Positions 12,251 through 25,100 of a DNA stretch of 64,000 nucleotides are shown here, in pieces. Both the position numbers and the translations under genes were made by a program. Source of the stretch: Erinaceus europaeus (Eukaryota > Chordata > Mammalia > Eulipotyphla > Erinaceidae); the NCBI RefSeq assembly GCF_950295315.1, contig NC_080172.1:111638353-111702352 (forward strand), in the 5' to 3' direction. The stretch's first letter is position 1; every line of letters starts with the position of its first letter. The notes beneath the pieces are model-generated. The model saw only the letters and a list, made by a program, of their open reading frames with translations, was not told the DNA's origin and searched no databases.

Positions 12251-14936
12251 GAAAATGTCTTTAAAATGTATGCGGAAAAGAGTTCTGCCAATATTTTCCT
12301 CTAAGTATCTGATAGTTTGTGGTCTAACATCCAAGTCCTTGATCCACTTGGAATTTACTTTTGTATTTGGTGAAATACAGTGATTCAGTTTCGTTCTTCT
12401 GCATGTTGCAACCCATTGTTTCCATCACCATTTGTTGAAGAGACTCTGCTTTCACCATTTAATAGTCTGGGCACTTTTGTCAAAGATTAGATGACCATAG
12501 GTGTGGGGACTCTCTTCTGGGCTCTCAATTCTATTCCACTGGTCAGTGTGTCTATTCATGTTCCAGTTCCAAGCAGTTTTGATGACAATGGCCCTATAAT
12601 ACAGTTTGAAATCTGGGAGTGTAATGCCTCCAGGTCTGTTCTTTTTTTCTCAAAATTGTTTTGGCAATTCGAGGTCTTTTCTGGTTCCTGGTAAACATTT
12701 GCAGAATTTTTTCTAGTCTCCTAAAAATGTGCTTGGGATCTTGATGGGGATAGCATTAAATTTTTAGATGGTTCTGGGTAATATACTCATTTTGATGATG
12801 TTAATTCTTCCAACCCATGAACATGGAATATCTTTCCACTTCTTTGTGTCTTTTTCCATTTCCTTGAGTAATTACTCATAATTTTCAGTATACAAGTCTT
12901 TAACTTCTTTGGTTAGGTTTACTTCTAGATATTTCATTTTTTTAGTTGCTATAGTAAAAGGCACTGATTTCTGGATTTCAATTTCTTCTAGCTTAGTGTT
13001 TGCATAGAGGAATGCCACTGACTTTTGAATATTGATTTTTTAGCCTGACACCTTAGTGTATTGCCTGATGATTTCCAAAAGCTTTTTACTGGGTTCCTTA
13101 GGTTTTTCCATGTATACTAGTATGTCATCTGAAAATAATGAGAGTTTGACTTCTTCTATTCCAATCTGTATCCCTTTAATTCCTTGCTCCTGCCTGATTT
13201 CTATGGCAAGAACTTCCTACACTATGTTGAATAGTAATGGTGTCAGTGGGCAGCCCTGTCTAGTACCTGATCTGAGTGGAAATGCTTCCAGTTTTTTCAC
13301 CATTGAGTATGATGTTGGCTGTATGTTTGCTATATATAGATTCCACTATCTTCAGAAATTTTCCATCTCTTCCCATTTTTTGTAGTGTTTTGATCATAAA
13401 GGGATGCCGTATTTTGTCAAAGGCTTTCTCTGCATCTATTGATATGAGCATGTGGTTTTTGGTCTGGCTTTTGTTGATGTGGTGGATCACATTGATTGAT
13501 GTATGTATATTAAACCAACCTTGCATCTCTGGGATAAAACCCATTTGGTCATGATGAACAATCTTTTTAATATACTGCTGTATCCAGTTGGCTAGAATTT
13601 TGTTCAATATTTTTGCATCTATGTTCATCAGAGATATTGGTCTGTAGTTTTCTTTTTTGGTTGTGTCCCTGTCTGCTTTTGGTATCACAGTGATGGTGGC
13701 TGCATAGAAGCTGGCAGGAAGTAATCCAGTGTCTTCAGCCTTCTGGAAGACTTTTAAAAGTAGAGGTATTAGTGCATATTTGAAGGTTTTGTAGAATTCA
13801 TTTGTATAGGCATCTGGTCTAGGACTTTTATTTTGGGGGAGATTTTTGATAACTGTTTCAATTTCATTAGTTGTATTGGGCCTGTTCATGTTATCCACTT
13901 CCTCTTTACTTAGTTTTGGAAGTTGGTAGGTATCTAGGAAATCGTCCATTTCTTCCAGGTTCTCTAGCTTGGTGGCATATAGTTGTTCATAGAAGCCTTG
14001 CATGATATAGTGAATTTCTGCGGTGTCTGTTTTGATATCTCCTCTTTCATTTATTATCAGATTCATTTGGGTCTTCTCCCTTTTTTGTTTTGTGAGTCTG
14101 GCTAAAGGTTTGTTGATTTTGTTCACTCATTCAAACAACCAACATTTACTTTCATTGATCTTTTGTATGGTTTTCTTATTCTTAATGTTATTGATTTCTG
14201 CCCTAAATTTAGTGATTTCTGTCCTTCTGGTTGCTTTAGGATTCCTTTGTTGTTCTTCTTCTAGGTCTTTAAGATGTGCAATCAGGCTGTTTATTTGTGC
14301 TTTGTCTTGTTTCCTAATGTGTGCTTGTGTAGCTTTAAGCTTCCCTCTCAGTTCTGCTTTAACTGTGTCCCAAATATTTTGATAGCTTTTGTCTTCATTT
14401 TCATTGAAGTCTCGAAACATTTTGATTTCTTCCTTTATTTCCCTTTTGACCCAGACGTTGTTAAGAAGTGTACTGTTGAGCTTCCACATTATGGAACTAT
14501 TACTAATCTTTTGTTGATTGCTAAGTGTTAGTTTCATTCCACTGTGGTCTGATATGATGCTTGGGATGATTTCAATGCTCTTGAATTTGCTGATGCTGTC
14601 TTTGGCCTAACATATGGTCTGTCCTTGAGAATGACCCATGAGGACTTGAGGAAAATGTGTATTCCAGTTTCTTGGGATGAATGACTCTGAAAATGTCCAA
14701 TAGTTCTAGTTTATCTATCTCTTCATTTAGCTCCCTTATATCTTTATTGATTTTCTGCCTGTATGATCTATCAAGTTGAGAGACTATGACTATGTTGCAG
14801 TTAATATATTGCTGTAGCTCTTCGAGTAGACATTTCATGTACTTAGATGGCTTCTCATTGGGTGCATAGATGTTAGTAATTGTTAAGTCCTCTTGATTAA
14901 CTGATCCTCTGAGCATTCAGTAGTGTCCATTCCTAT
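12251..14936 (-). mobile_element. L1A middle segment: ORF2 RT and endonuclease remnants
   Basis: This continues the L1A interrupted at 1,136. On the minus strand it contains the endonuclease end (14,572-14,916; 14,127-14,537), then the longest surviving RT frame at 13,260-14,126 with [29 protein letters not shown] and [11 protein letters not shown], and the post-RT region to 12,251. The catalytic-box region just downstream (about 13,120) has frame breaks. No complete ORF2 remains. Confidence 0.85.
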
Positions 14937-16278
14937 ATTATTTATTTTTATTTAAGAAAGAAGACATTAACAAAATCATAGGATGGGGGGTACAACTCCA
15001 CACAATTCTCGCCACCCAATCTTCATATCCCAACCCCTCCCCTGATAGCTTTCCCATTCTCTATCCCTCTGGGAGCATGGACCCAGGGTCGTTGTGGGTT
15101 GCAGAACGTGGGAGGTTGCCTTCTATAATTGCTCCCCCACTGAACATGGGCATTGACTGGTCAATCCATACTCCTAGTCTGCCTCTCTCTTTCCCTAGTG
15201 GGGCGAGTCTCTGGGGAAGTGGAGCTCCATGGCACACTGGTGGGCTCTTCAGTCCAGGGAAGCCTGGCCGGCATCCTGATGGCATCTGGAACCTGGTGGC
15301 TGAAAAGAGAGTTAACATACAAAGCCAAACAAATTGTTAAAGAATCATGGACCCAAAGGTTGGAATAGTGGAGATGAAGTGTTGGGGGGGTACTTACTCA
15401 CTGCAAACTCTAGTGTACTACTGCTTTCAGGTATATATTTGCCCTAGATTATGGATACCTGTGAACATATGCTCTATCTCCTGGAACCTGGTCTATATCT
15501 AGGTTTTGGGACTTTGTTAGGAAGTGAACTGGCTGTGATGGAATTAGAGAATACTATGAAAGGAAAGGTCTCACCCCAGTGATGAAGCTGAAGGGTTGTC
15601 GTTCCACACCTGAAGTTTCTGGACACAGTCTGAAGTGAAGCATTCTGGGGTGGCACTCATTGCGTTGATTAGGTTGCAATCAGCAGATGCACTCTTATTT
15701 GATAAGAATTGGGAGAAGCATAAGGGAAAGTGCACCCTACCACAGGACTGGGGGAAGTTCAGGCTCTATAGTGGAAATGTGTGGTTCCTGTTGTTTCAGG
15801 GTTCAAGAAGACAACGGATAGTTACTGTTATCATCACATTATTTGGTAATTGGGTTAACTTTGAAAAGTTCCTTTGTTAGACATACAATCAATTTTCCTC
15901 ATCTCATATTAATTAAATAATGATTTATATGACTACAGTTTAATAGGAGTGTACATAAACACCATTCCCATCACCAAAAGATTGTGTCCCATCCCACCCC
16001 CCCACTGTCCCAGGAAGCTGCATGTCCACCCTCCCACTCACCACAGGGTTTTTACACTAGTGCCCTACTTTCAATTTACTCAGATACTGCCTTTAGTTTC
16101 CCTTTCTGATCTTCTTTCTCAACTTCTGTTGATGAGTGGGATCATCCAGTATTCATCATTATCTTTCTGACTTAGCTCACTAAACATAATTCTTTCTAGC
16201 TCTGACCAAGATGGGTCAGAGAAGTTGAGTTCATTGTTCTTAGTAGCTGCATAGTATTCCATTGTGTGTATGTATGTA

Positions 16279-16356
<78 letters not shown>
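14937..16356 (-). mobile_element. 5'-truncated L1B insertion (ORF2 end plus long 3'UTR)
   Basis: Read on the minus strand, the last part of ORF2 (about 16,140-16,263) is followed by the L1B 3'UTR and a T-rich junction (A-rich tail) at 14,937-14,955. About 55 bp on the two sides (14,879-14,936 and 16,357-16,410) are similar, ending in the shared tagtgtccattcctat. This could be an unusually long target duplication. The 5' truncation point coincides with a (TA)n tract. Confidence 0.7.
16264..16356. repeat. (TG/TA)n microsatellite
   Basis: A long TA-dinucleotide run with a short TGTA lead lies at the truncated 5' edge of the L1B insertion. L1 ORF2 normally carries a short catatatacacaatgg tract at this spot, which could have seeded the expansion. 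Confidence 0.95.
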
Positions 16357-16361
<5 letters not shown>

Positions 16362-17700
16362 AAATCCTCTTGGTTGACTGATCCTTTAAGTGTTAGTGTC
16401 CATTCCTATCTTTTTTAATCTTATTTATTTTAAAGTCTATCGAGTCAGATATGAGAATAGCTGTTCCTGCCCTTTTTTGTGGGCCATTGGCTTTTATGAT
16501 TGTTTTCCTTCCTTTCACTTTAAGTCTGTCTTTGTCTTGTTGAGTTAGGTGTGTTTCCTGTAGACAGCATATCATTGGCTTATATTTTCTGATCCATCTT
16601 CCTACTCTGTGTTTTTTTAATAGGTGAATTCATTCCATTGACATTTATTGATATCAAAGACTGAAGATATTTTAACGCCATTCTTGTAGAGTTTTAGAGT
16701 ATTCTGATATATGTCCTATTTATGGTGGTCTGACAGTTTATAGGAGACCTTTCAGAACTTCTTTGAGGGCAGGCTTGGTGATAGTTGATTCCTTCAACTG
16801 TTTCTTGTCTAAGAAGGTTTTGATGCCTCCATCGAGTCTGAATGACAGTCTAGCTAGCAGTGTACAGTATTCTTGGTTGAAAGCCTTTCTCATTAAGCAC
16901 TCGATAAATATCTTGCCATTCTCTTATGGCCTGTAGTGTTTGTGGGGAGAAGTCTGCTGTTGATCTTGGGGTTTTTCCTCTGTAGGTGACTCTTTATTTT
17001 TCTCTTGTAGCCTTCAGGATCCTTTCTTTATTCTTATTGCTTTCCATTTTAAATATGACGTTTCTTGGTGTCTTAAATCTGGGTTAATTCTGTTTGGAAC
17101 CCTCTGGGTTTCTGGAATCTTTATGCCTTTGATATTATCTAGACTAGAGAAGTTTTCAGCTATTATGGCCTGAAGAATGCATTCTTCTTCTCCCTCTCTT
17201 TCTTCCTCCAGTAAGCCAATAATGCATATATTGTTTCTTTTGAAGTCATCCCATAGGTCTCTGTGGTTGTTTTCAGCATCTCTAAATCTCTATTGGAGAT
17301 CTCTTACTTCTTTTTTAGTTGTCTCTAATTTGTCCTCGATCTTGCTAATTCTGTCTTCAGCCTCATTGATTCTATTCTCTCTACCCTCTACTATTTTCTG
17401 GAGTTCCTCTATTATGTTACCCTGTTCTGATACTGTTTTAGCTTGTTCAGCTAGTTGTGTTCTTAGCTCAGCTATTTCAGCTTTCAGCTCTCAAGATAGT
17501 TAGTGTTTTCTTCCAGAGTCTCATTTGTTGTTCTTGTTTTCTGATTACAATTCTTTCAAACTCTTTACACACTCCTGTGATTATTTTCTTAGCTAATGTT
17601 TGGATGTTGAACTCCTTATTTTGTGCTTTACCCTTTGGGTGGCTTTTAGCTGGACTCTTGTCCTGGTTCATTTCTCCAGTATTTCTTCATGTTGGTTTCA
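16357..17700 (-). pseudogene. L1A ORF1 and start of ORF2, decayed
   Basis: On the minus strand, ORF1 starts near 17,671-17,700 (MNQDKSPAKSHPKGKAQNKE) and is broken after about 64 codons. A coiled-coil region and a C-terminal domain are recognisable out of frame down to about 16,760. The ORF2 endonuclease start survives at 16,393-16,575 with the motif CCLQETHLTQQDK. This is the 5' portion of the L1A whose other parts lie at 12,251-14,936 and 33-1,136. Confidence 0.8.
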
Positions 17701-18395
17701 CCATTTTATGTATTATGTTATGAGTTCCCTCTCTTAGTGCTTTTCAAATTACTGACCACTATTTCCTGGATTGACTTGTGTTGAAGTAAGAAAATTAAAG
17801 GGTTCAGAGTGGTGGAAGTTAACAGTTGTTTCAATAGTTTATTAATCTCTGAGTTGGAGCTCAGTGATTTTAAAGCCTCTTTTTTTTTTTTTTTTCTTTT
17901 TTCTTCTCTGTAGACTATGGGAGCCTGAGGTCTTCTGAACTATAAGTAGGTTTCTTAGATTAATCACTTACTCCTGACCAGGAGCTAAGGCAGGGTGTGG
18001 CAGAGATAGTCAAGTGGTTATGCAAAGAGATTTTCACAGCCCCACAGCTATGCCACTGAGGTATAGGTCTTCTCCTGAGTTTCCTGGTTAGATCTCTGTT
18101 GCTTGGTGTCCCTCCCTGCTGTTGCTCCAGATTTTGAGGGTAGTAGCAATGGAGATTCAGAGTTGCACTTGGTGAGTCTCCGGGGAGTCCTCTCCTCTGT
18201 TCAGCTGTCCCCTTGTTGGTAGAACAGACTGGAGGTGGTGTCTCAACTGATAAACCCAACAGGCTATTACCAGCCACTTAATCTCTCTGTAGGCTCCTCT
18301 CTGTCACCAGCACATGTGTTTGCACTCACCAGTGATTTGGTGGGTTCCTATAGGAGTTCTAGTCCTGTCTTGTTTCTGTACCAGGTAGTTTCCTT
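17701..18395 (-). promoter_or_regulatory. L1A 5'UTR
   Basis: About 690 bp precede the L1A ORF1 on the minus strand, ending where an older L1B-tail fragment begins. A T-rich run lies at 17,881-17,896. The segment at 17,995-18,030 resembles the head of the short tRNA-derived SINE (tggttatgcaaagaga). Confidence 0.5.
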
Positions 18396-18690
18396 TGGCT
18401 GCAATGTTATTTGATATGAATTGAGAGAACCATGGAGGAAAGTATGCCCCACCCTAAGGTTCCAGGACTGGGGGAATTACAGACTCTTATAGTGGAAATG
18501 TGAGGTTCCTAGTGTATTATGGTTCACGAATACAATGGATACTTATTATTATCATCACATTATTTGGTAATTGGGTTAACATTGAAAAGTCTCTTTGTTA
18601 GGGTTTGTGCCACTGGTTGCTTCATTTTTCCCTGGTCTAGGCTTTTGAGAGAGTCAACATATCAAAGACTCAGCCTATGTTTTCTTCCAT
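18396..18690 (-). mobile_element. Old L1B 3'UTR fragment
   Basis: This is similar to 15,690-15,900 but more diverged, with the shared core atcacattatttggtaattggg. It ends where the L1A 5'UTR begins, so L1A probably inserted into it. Confidence 0.6.
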
Positions 18691-18743
18691 TTTAGTCATA
18701 CCTACACCTATTATTCTTTAAGATTTCACTTCCTTTTTCTAAT

Positions 18744-18777
<34 letters not shown>

Positions 18778-20672
18778 TTTCTTCTATCTCCAAGTGCTGA
18801 TGGAACTGGATTTCAGAGCTCTCTGTCTGGTCATCTACCACTAACATGTCTCCTCTGGGACTATGGATCAAAATGCTTTATAGAATCCATATAGTGGAAG
18901 GTCTGGCTTCTGTCACTTGGCCGTGAAAGGTGCCAAACAAAATGCTGGATATACAGGAAACAAATAGTAGGAAAGAGCAGATGAGAACAGGGATTTGGGA
19001 GGGAAAAGAAGCTAGAAGGTCTCGTTTAGGTCTGCCCCAATGGGTACATGACATTAACACTTTTTGCTTGAACTTGATGGCTAACATGGAGGCAGAATAA
19101 AAATATTGATTGAGATGATGGTGTCAGAGTTGAGAACAGGAGTAGAAAGCTGGACCATGGCAGACATTAGCTCCCAAATTTGAAGAAAATATATAAACAC
19201 AATGGACCGTCTACCATGTCCACCTGACCAGGGCCCATATATATTCCTGTTTATAGCACAGGGGCCTGTATAACCTCTGAGTCCCTGTCAACCTGAGCTC
19301 ACAATTCATGGTCACAGCTGGGAACATTCTAGGCTGCAAGTATTTCAGGTCGAGATTTCCTTGAGTGGCAGATAGGATGACCCAACTTCCATTCAGAAAG
19401 TGTGGCAGTCCCTAGCATTGCTAGTTCATAGTGAGGACAAGGTCCCAAAGAAGCCCACGGAAGGCTAAAAATTCCTTCCTGTATACAATGACCAATAATG
19501 GTGGACCAAGGTGTCTCTTAGAGGTCTAAGTCTATTGTCCAAGGATTCCCAGATTAGGGCTCCTGGGGAAGGTGTAGTAAAAAATGTCATCATTGAGTGA
19601 GCCAGTGTCTTCCTCTGACCCAGCTTTGTAGTCCCCTCTGCATCTGAAAAGCTCAGGCTTTCTCCCAGCAGTTAATGTATTGAGTGTAATTTATTGCATC
19701 CAAACTTGTGTTAAGTTTATGGAGACTGGACTTAAGTTAGGGAGGAAATAGGATTACATTGAGCTTGAAGATAACCTTGATTTCTACTACATTAACTTGT
19801 CTGATGATTCTAATAAAAGCTGGCATAGAGAAAACAAGTGTACCTTAGTTGATACATATAATTTGACTGTGTATCTCTTGGATAATTGTAGACAGTGATT
19901 ATCCAGGAGTGACAATAATGCTGATGCTGTCAAAGATATTAAGGCATATATGTTACTTACTTTGTTGAGCTAGTTCAGGAGATAGAGTGACTGAGGGGAG
20001 TGAAGTAGGCTGTATGGGTGTGTCTAGGCCTAAGCAGTGAATTCCGGAGTAGACAGTCTGTGGAGCATTCATAGGCCTTTCTGCTACAATGCCAAGCTAT
20101 TTAGGACTCAGTCTAATCAAAGAGGACTACTAAGCGCTTTTCCTCTGAGGTATGTATGTGCCCCTACCTTATGGAAATGTGTATACAAGTGCCCCCTAGG
20201 TGCTAGCCTATATCTAGAGTCTGCAGTGTGGTTAGAGAGTGCACCATATGACATGGAACTAGGTAGTTCCTTGTGCTAAGGAAGGTCTCACCAAACTGTT
20301 GCAGTTGAAAGGCTGAAATCTCAGGCTTGGCGTCTCTGGCTATAATCCAAAGGCAAAAGTCATTGGCCCTATAATGGGGCATGGTGGCACTTGTTCTGTT
20401 CTTTAATTGAGGTCATCAGTGGCAGTTTAACCTTGTAAGGAATCAAGAGGAGAGCAAAGTCTCATGGGATCAGGACGGAGTTTGACATGGATCTTAAGAG
20501 ACTGGGAAGCATTGCTTGCAATCTCAGGAAGATTTTCAGACAGCAATAATTCTTTTTTTATTATCATCAAATTTGTTGAAAATACCATGGTGGGAATTTC
20601 TCATAATCTATTTGAACTCACTGTGTCATATGATGTTATATGTCATGCAACGGTATCTACTAATAACTACAT
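18691..20672. other. Gene-free stretch with old repeat debris
   Basis: I find no coding evidence here; open frames are under 100 codons. There is a poly-T run at 18,747-18,774. Decayed L1B-tail-like matches occur at about 18,840-18,915 (ggaaggtctggcttctgt) and about 20,120-20,420. The remainder (19,100-20,020) is not recognised. Confidence 0.6.
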
Positions 20673-21006
20673 CGTAGCTACTGGCAGAACCAGACAGTTC
20701 TGTTCTATCTGCTGTAAGGTTGTAGGTAACTTTGAATTAAAAACATTTTTTAGAATTATTTAACCATGTAAGACTGGTGTGAGGATTACTATTGTTCAGA
20801 AATTTTAAGCACTAAGGGCTTAAAATAATATTTTTGATATGCAGAACTCAACTCTAGTCACCTAAGGATCTAGAAACATTCAACCTGATTTTCCATAACA
20901 TACTGAATGGCTTATAAGACTGTAAGTTAAGAGGAGTATAGTTTCACACCATTCACGCCATCAAAGTTCTGTGTCCTCACATTCACACCCCTATGGCTGA
21001 TAACTG

Positions 21007-21008
<2 letters not shown>

Positions 21009-21064
<56 letters not shown>
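21009..21064. repeat. (TA)n microsatellite, 56 bp
   Basis: This is a pure TA run. The partner in the right arm (63,619-63,664) is 10 bp shorter. Confidence 0.95.
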
Positions 21065-21065
<1 letters not shown>

Positions 21066-21406
21066 CATAGGTCTGGATAGAAACATGAACAAGACAAGAG
21101 AGAAACTACATTGAGATCCATTGTATTTCTCAGTATTTCATATGACATAGAACAGGTAAAATCTCCCACATCAATATTAACCTAAATTACAGCCCCACAT
21201 TTGTTGCAATTATTTATGATAATTTTAAATCTGATTCTATTAGATAGACATTTTTCTAACAGAATCATATTTAAGGCATTTCATTTTTTAGAGTCAAATG
21301 CATTCTGTACAGGTGAAAAATGAGCTGGGTTTGCTTTGTTTATCTATCGATCACATGCATATGCAGACTGAAGCAGGGTTTGTGTGCACATTGAGGAGCA
21401 AAATTC

Positions 21407-22040
21407 CTAGATGCCACTTCTAATGATTCTGAAAGGTATAATGATGGCTTTAAGTTCTCCATAATGAGTTTCATACAGATGTGAGCAGGGAATAAATGTG
21501 GGCTCCCAGTTTCTGAACTCCTTCCTAGCACAGTGTGAGCAATGACAACTGCTCATCATGATGGACCTGGAGTATCCAAGATGCTGGAGAATGTTTGAGA
21601 TCTGAGTACAAAGCAAGTCTAATACCCAAGACTGTGGAACTCCCTGGGGGTTTGAACTCTCCAGAGGGGCAGGAAACAGCTGGAGACACAAATGCTGCAG
21701 CCCCGTGGTGCAGTGCAGCAGCTTCTCCAGGATGGCCATGGACAGGCGGTTCCCATGCTGGTTGAGAGACCTGAGCTGGGAGCAGATGCTCAGGGCAGGG
21801 AGCAGGGCCTCAAGCTGGGGGTCCTGGAGGCCACACAGACTCAGGTCCAGGTCCTGCAGGGTGGCTGCATTTACCTCCAGCAGAGCTCCCAGGGGCTCAC
21901 TGACAGAGGTCAGGGGGATGCCTCTCAGACACAGTTCCTTCAGCTGCCGGATGTGTGGGCTCTGGAACAGGTGAGCCAAGTCTCCTTCGGTTACTGTGCA
22001 GTCAATGAGTGAGAAGACCTCCAGCTGGGTTTGAAGACTC
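21407..22040 (-). other. PRAME-like exon 4 with stop codon, left copy
   Basis: 634 bp, ending in TAG. It encodes the C-terminal LRRs and the cysteine cluster. The base at 21,759 makes codon 381 CAG (Gln), while the right arm has CTG (Leu) in an LxxLxLxxN repeat. No canonical AATAAA is evident within about 700 bp downstream. Confidence 0.9.
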
Positions 22041-22109
22041 CTGAGGAGAAAGAAGGAGGATAGGATGGACATTGGCATCAGCAAGACTATGAAAATTCTG
22101 ATTTAGGAG

Positions 22110-22176
<67 letters not shown>

Positions 22177-25100
22177 AGGCTCATTTATTCTCTAGCCCAA
22201 TGAATCCAATGCTATGTAAAGCTAAACTCTTTCTTTTCAGTGTTCACATGAACCTGGCACTGAATCTTGCTATATGTAAAACATGTTTCTTCTAATTCTG
22301 GCAGATATATGTATATTTTTCTCATTGTTCTTTCTTTCTCTGTGTATTTCTCTCCAAAAGCATGAAATGTGTAGTACATAGTAGGACATACTCTAAAAAG
22401 ATCTCCCAGTCTAACTAAAAGTGTTGGTGCCATTGGCAGCAACACTGGATCCAAATATAACTACACTCATTCAGGCTTCTACAGACCTTCATTGAACACT
22501 AGCTACACCATTTCTGGCATGGGTGAGACTGCTAGAATCATGTCACAGAACAGAGCTAGGCAGGGTCCCACAGCAACTGCCAGTCTCCAGGACCTCCCTG
22601 AAAACTCTTCATTCTTAGCATATGTTCTGCTAATTCCCTCATTCCTCAGCTGCAGCCTGTTTATTGACCTCTGCATACTTGCACTGCCTGTGTATTATTC
22701 ACAATCCTGCCTGGACACACCTTGCAGTTCAGGAATTGGAGGCACTGTGTGGGATCTCTTCTTCACAGTCCCCTTCACTAATAGTTGTCTAGTCATCTAA
22801 GAGACCTCTTCAAACCTGAACCTGAGAACCAACCACACTCATGAAATTAAATATTCCAACAAGCATCGGAGCAAGGTGTTGCTTCCATAACTCTGTCTAA
22901 CTTTGTCCTCAGCTTCTCATGGTTACAGTCTGATGGAATATTTACGATGGGAGAGATATATTCGAGTGGAATAGTGTAGTGGTTAAGTAAATTGGCTTTC
23001 AACCCTGAGTCACCATGTTCCATGTTTAGGAGTATCCTAAAGTAGTCTTTAGAGACAGCCGGGCAAATAACAATAATAAATAATAATAGAATTGGGAGGC
23101 AAGGAACTTGAGATCCGATGTCTCCTGCACAGTTACTCTGCCAGGGACACACCCTACCTGAGCAGCTTTTCCAGATGGCCCTGAAATAAGGAGACAGATT
23201 CTAAGTACAGCTGTTGAAGATAAAGTAGCTGGAGGAACTCAGATCTAAATTCGGTGATGGGATGTTCCTGGTTCTCCAGCTCGTTTGAAGGGATTGCATC
23301 AAGTATGTTGATGTTCAGACAGAGTCTCCTGAGGTTTTTCATCCTGCCCAGAAATGGCCACAACTTTTGTGGTTCTGGGGTAGTCCATATCCAATTAATG
23401 TCCAATTCCTGGACATCACACAATGAGATGCTCTGTAAAAGCTTGACATTCTCTCTGTTCAGTGAATATATTGTCACTTTCTTACAACAAAGGTGCACTC
23501 CCTTTCTCTTCTTGATCCACTTCAGTATGTAGGTGCAAAAGTGATTGTCTTGACACTGACCGAGGATGAGGTCTGCACACACCTCCATGGAGGGCCTTCC
23601 CTTCTCATTCCTTGAAGGTCTATCAGCCACTAGTTGTCTCCTTACTGAGTGCACTGTATCGTCGACTCCAGTCCACACACTCCAGAACTTCTCTCCATTG
23701 AAGTGTAAATCCAACACCCGGAGCTTACACCTGCTTTAGGGAAAAAGGGACATTGATGAAGATACAAAGCACGAACACAGTTTTTGACCCAGAATGCCAC
23801 AATTTCCCAGGCTCATACCGACCAACTCTTTGATTCCCTCCCACTTCAGAAAACAGCTTCTTTCTCTCCACTTTTCTTCTAACTTTCTACATCTAATAGC
23901 CACATTTCATAGTTAGCTTTCACCAAACTGAGAAAATGAAAACTGTGAAATGTTATTCCATTGTGAATGCATTCAAGTCAACTGAGAAAGTGGAAGACAC
24001 CATTTTTCTTATGCTCTCTTTGGATCTGTGTGTCCTCCAGTTGTGTAGCTGAGGCAATGTGAATTCAGGACATTCTCTGCTGGTAGACTCTGCTTACTCT
24101 ATTTAAATAAAGATTCCCACAGTGAGGGCAAGATAATAGTGTAACTGTTATGCAAAAAGACACTGATTTTCAAGGTGTCAAGGTCCAGCTTCAATCTGCT
24201 ACAAAAACATATTCCAGATAAAAAAAATAATAATAACTTAGAAAAAGAAAAAAAAAGTGCCTAGCACATTGGTCTGAGTATATGTTCCTTAAATCTAAAA
24301 ACTTATGACTTCAAGTCGTTAATCATGTTGAATTAAACAGTGGGCTCAAATTGTGAATACATTTCTAATAATGGCTTGTTCTTTGAAATATTGACTCTCC
24401 AAAGAGCTTAGACCAGGAAGAACAGAAGCAACCTGTGGTGTTGTTTTACAAGATACAGCTAGCTATATGTAAATAGAGTCAAAGGTCATAATTTAAGGTA
24501 AGGTCAGGTCATGTATTATACAGCAAATTCTTAACAGTGAGATTCTCAAAGTTAATCCAATTAATAATTTATTTGATTATAGAAATAACAATTGCCTTTT
24601 TAAACCCTCAGAGAGCGGTATTGGGCAATATGTCAGCTCCCCCCTTCTCCATTGCTAGATGCACGATGTCCTTGTCTCTCTCTCTGGTGAAGCTATTGTG
24701 GCATTTTGTTACCCAACTTGGGGCCTACCCACCCAACCCCCAGATAAGTGTACAGCCTCTTGGATCTCTGCTGTCTCGTATTTTACAAAGGCACTGTGAT
24801 TCTTTTTTTTTTTCCTCTTATTATTTTCAGAGACCGCTCCGCCATGGGAAACCTTCTTCCTTATGAAGAGGTTTCTCAAATCCTATACTCTTATTTCATG
24901 AGACAGTTTTTCTGTCTCTGGGCCACACCTTAGTTCCTTATGATCATGATCTTAGAGTTTGGGAGATGTGCGGAGATTTTCCCTGGGACTTCCTGGACTC
25001 CATCTGCCATGTGTTCTGTGGTGAAGGGAGACTGTAACTTGCAGAGGCTACTCCTAAACCTTGGCAGTCCCCACGAATTCAGACACATGGTTAATTCTAC

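Noticed and set aside
16264..16356. Tandem TA and CT tracts as CRISPR-like arrays
   Set aside because: They are pure dinucleotide microsatellites in a mammalian genome, without spacer structure.
21692..22012. Opposite-strand open frames over PRAME-like exon 4 (also 62,671-62,991)
   Set aside because: They are antisense shadows of the GC-rich coding exon, with no independent motif.
22002..22184. Open frame rich in Tyr-Ile repeats
   Set aside because: It is simply translation of a (TA)n microsatellite.
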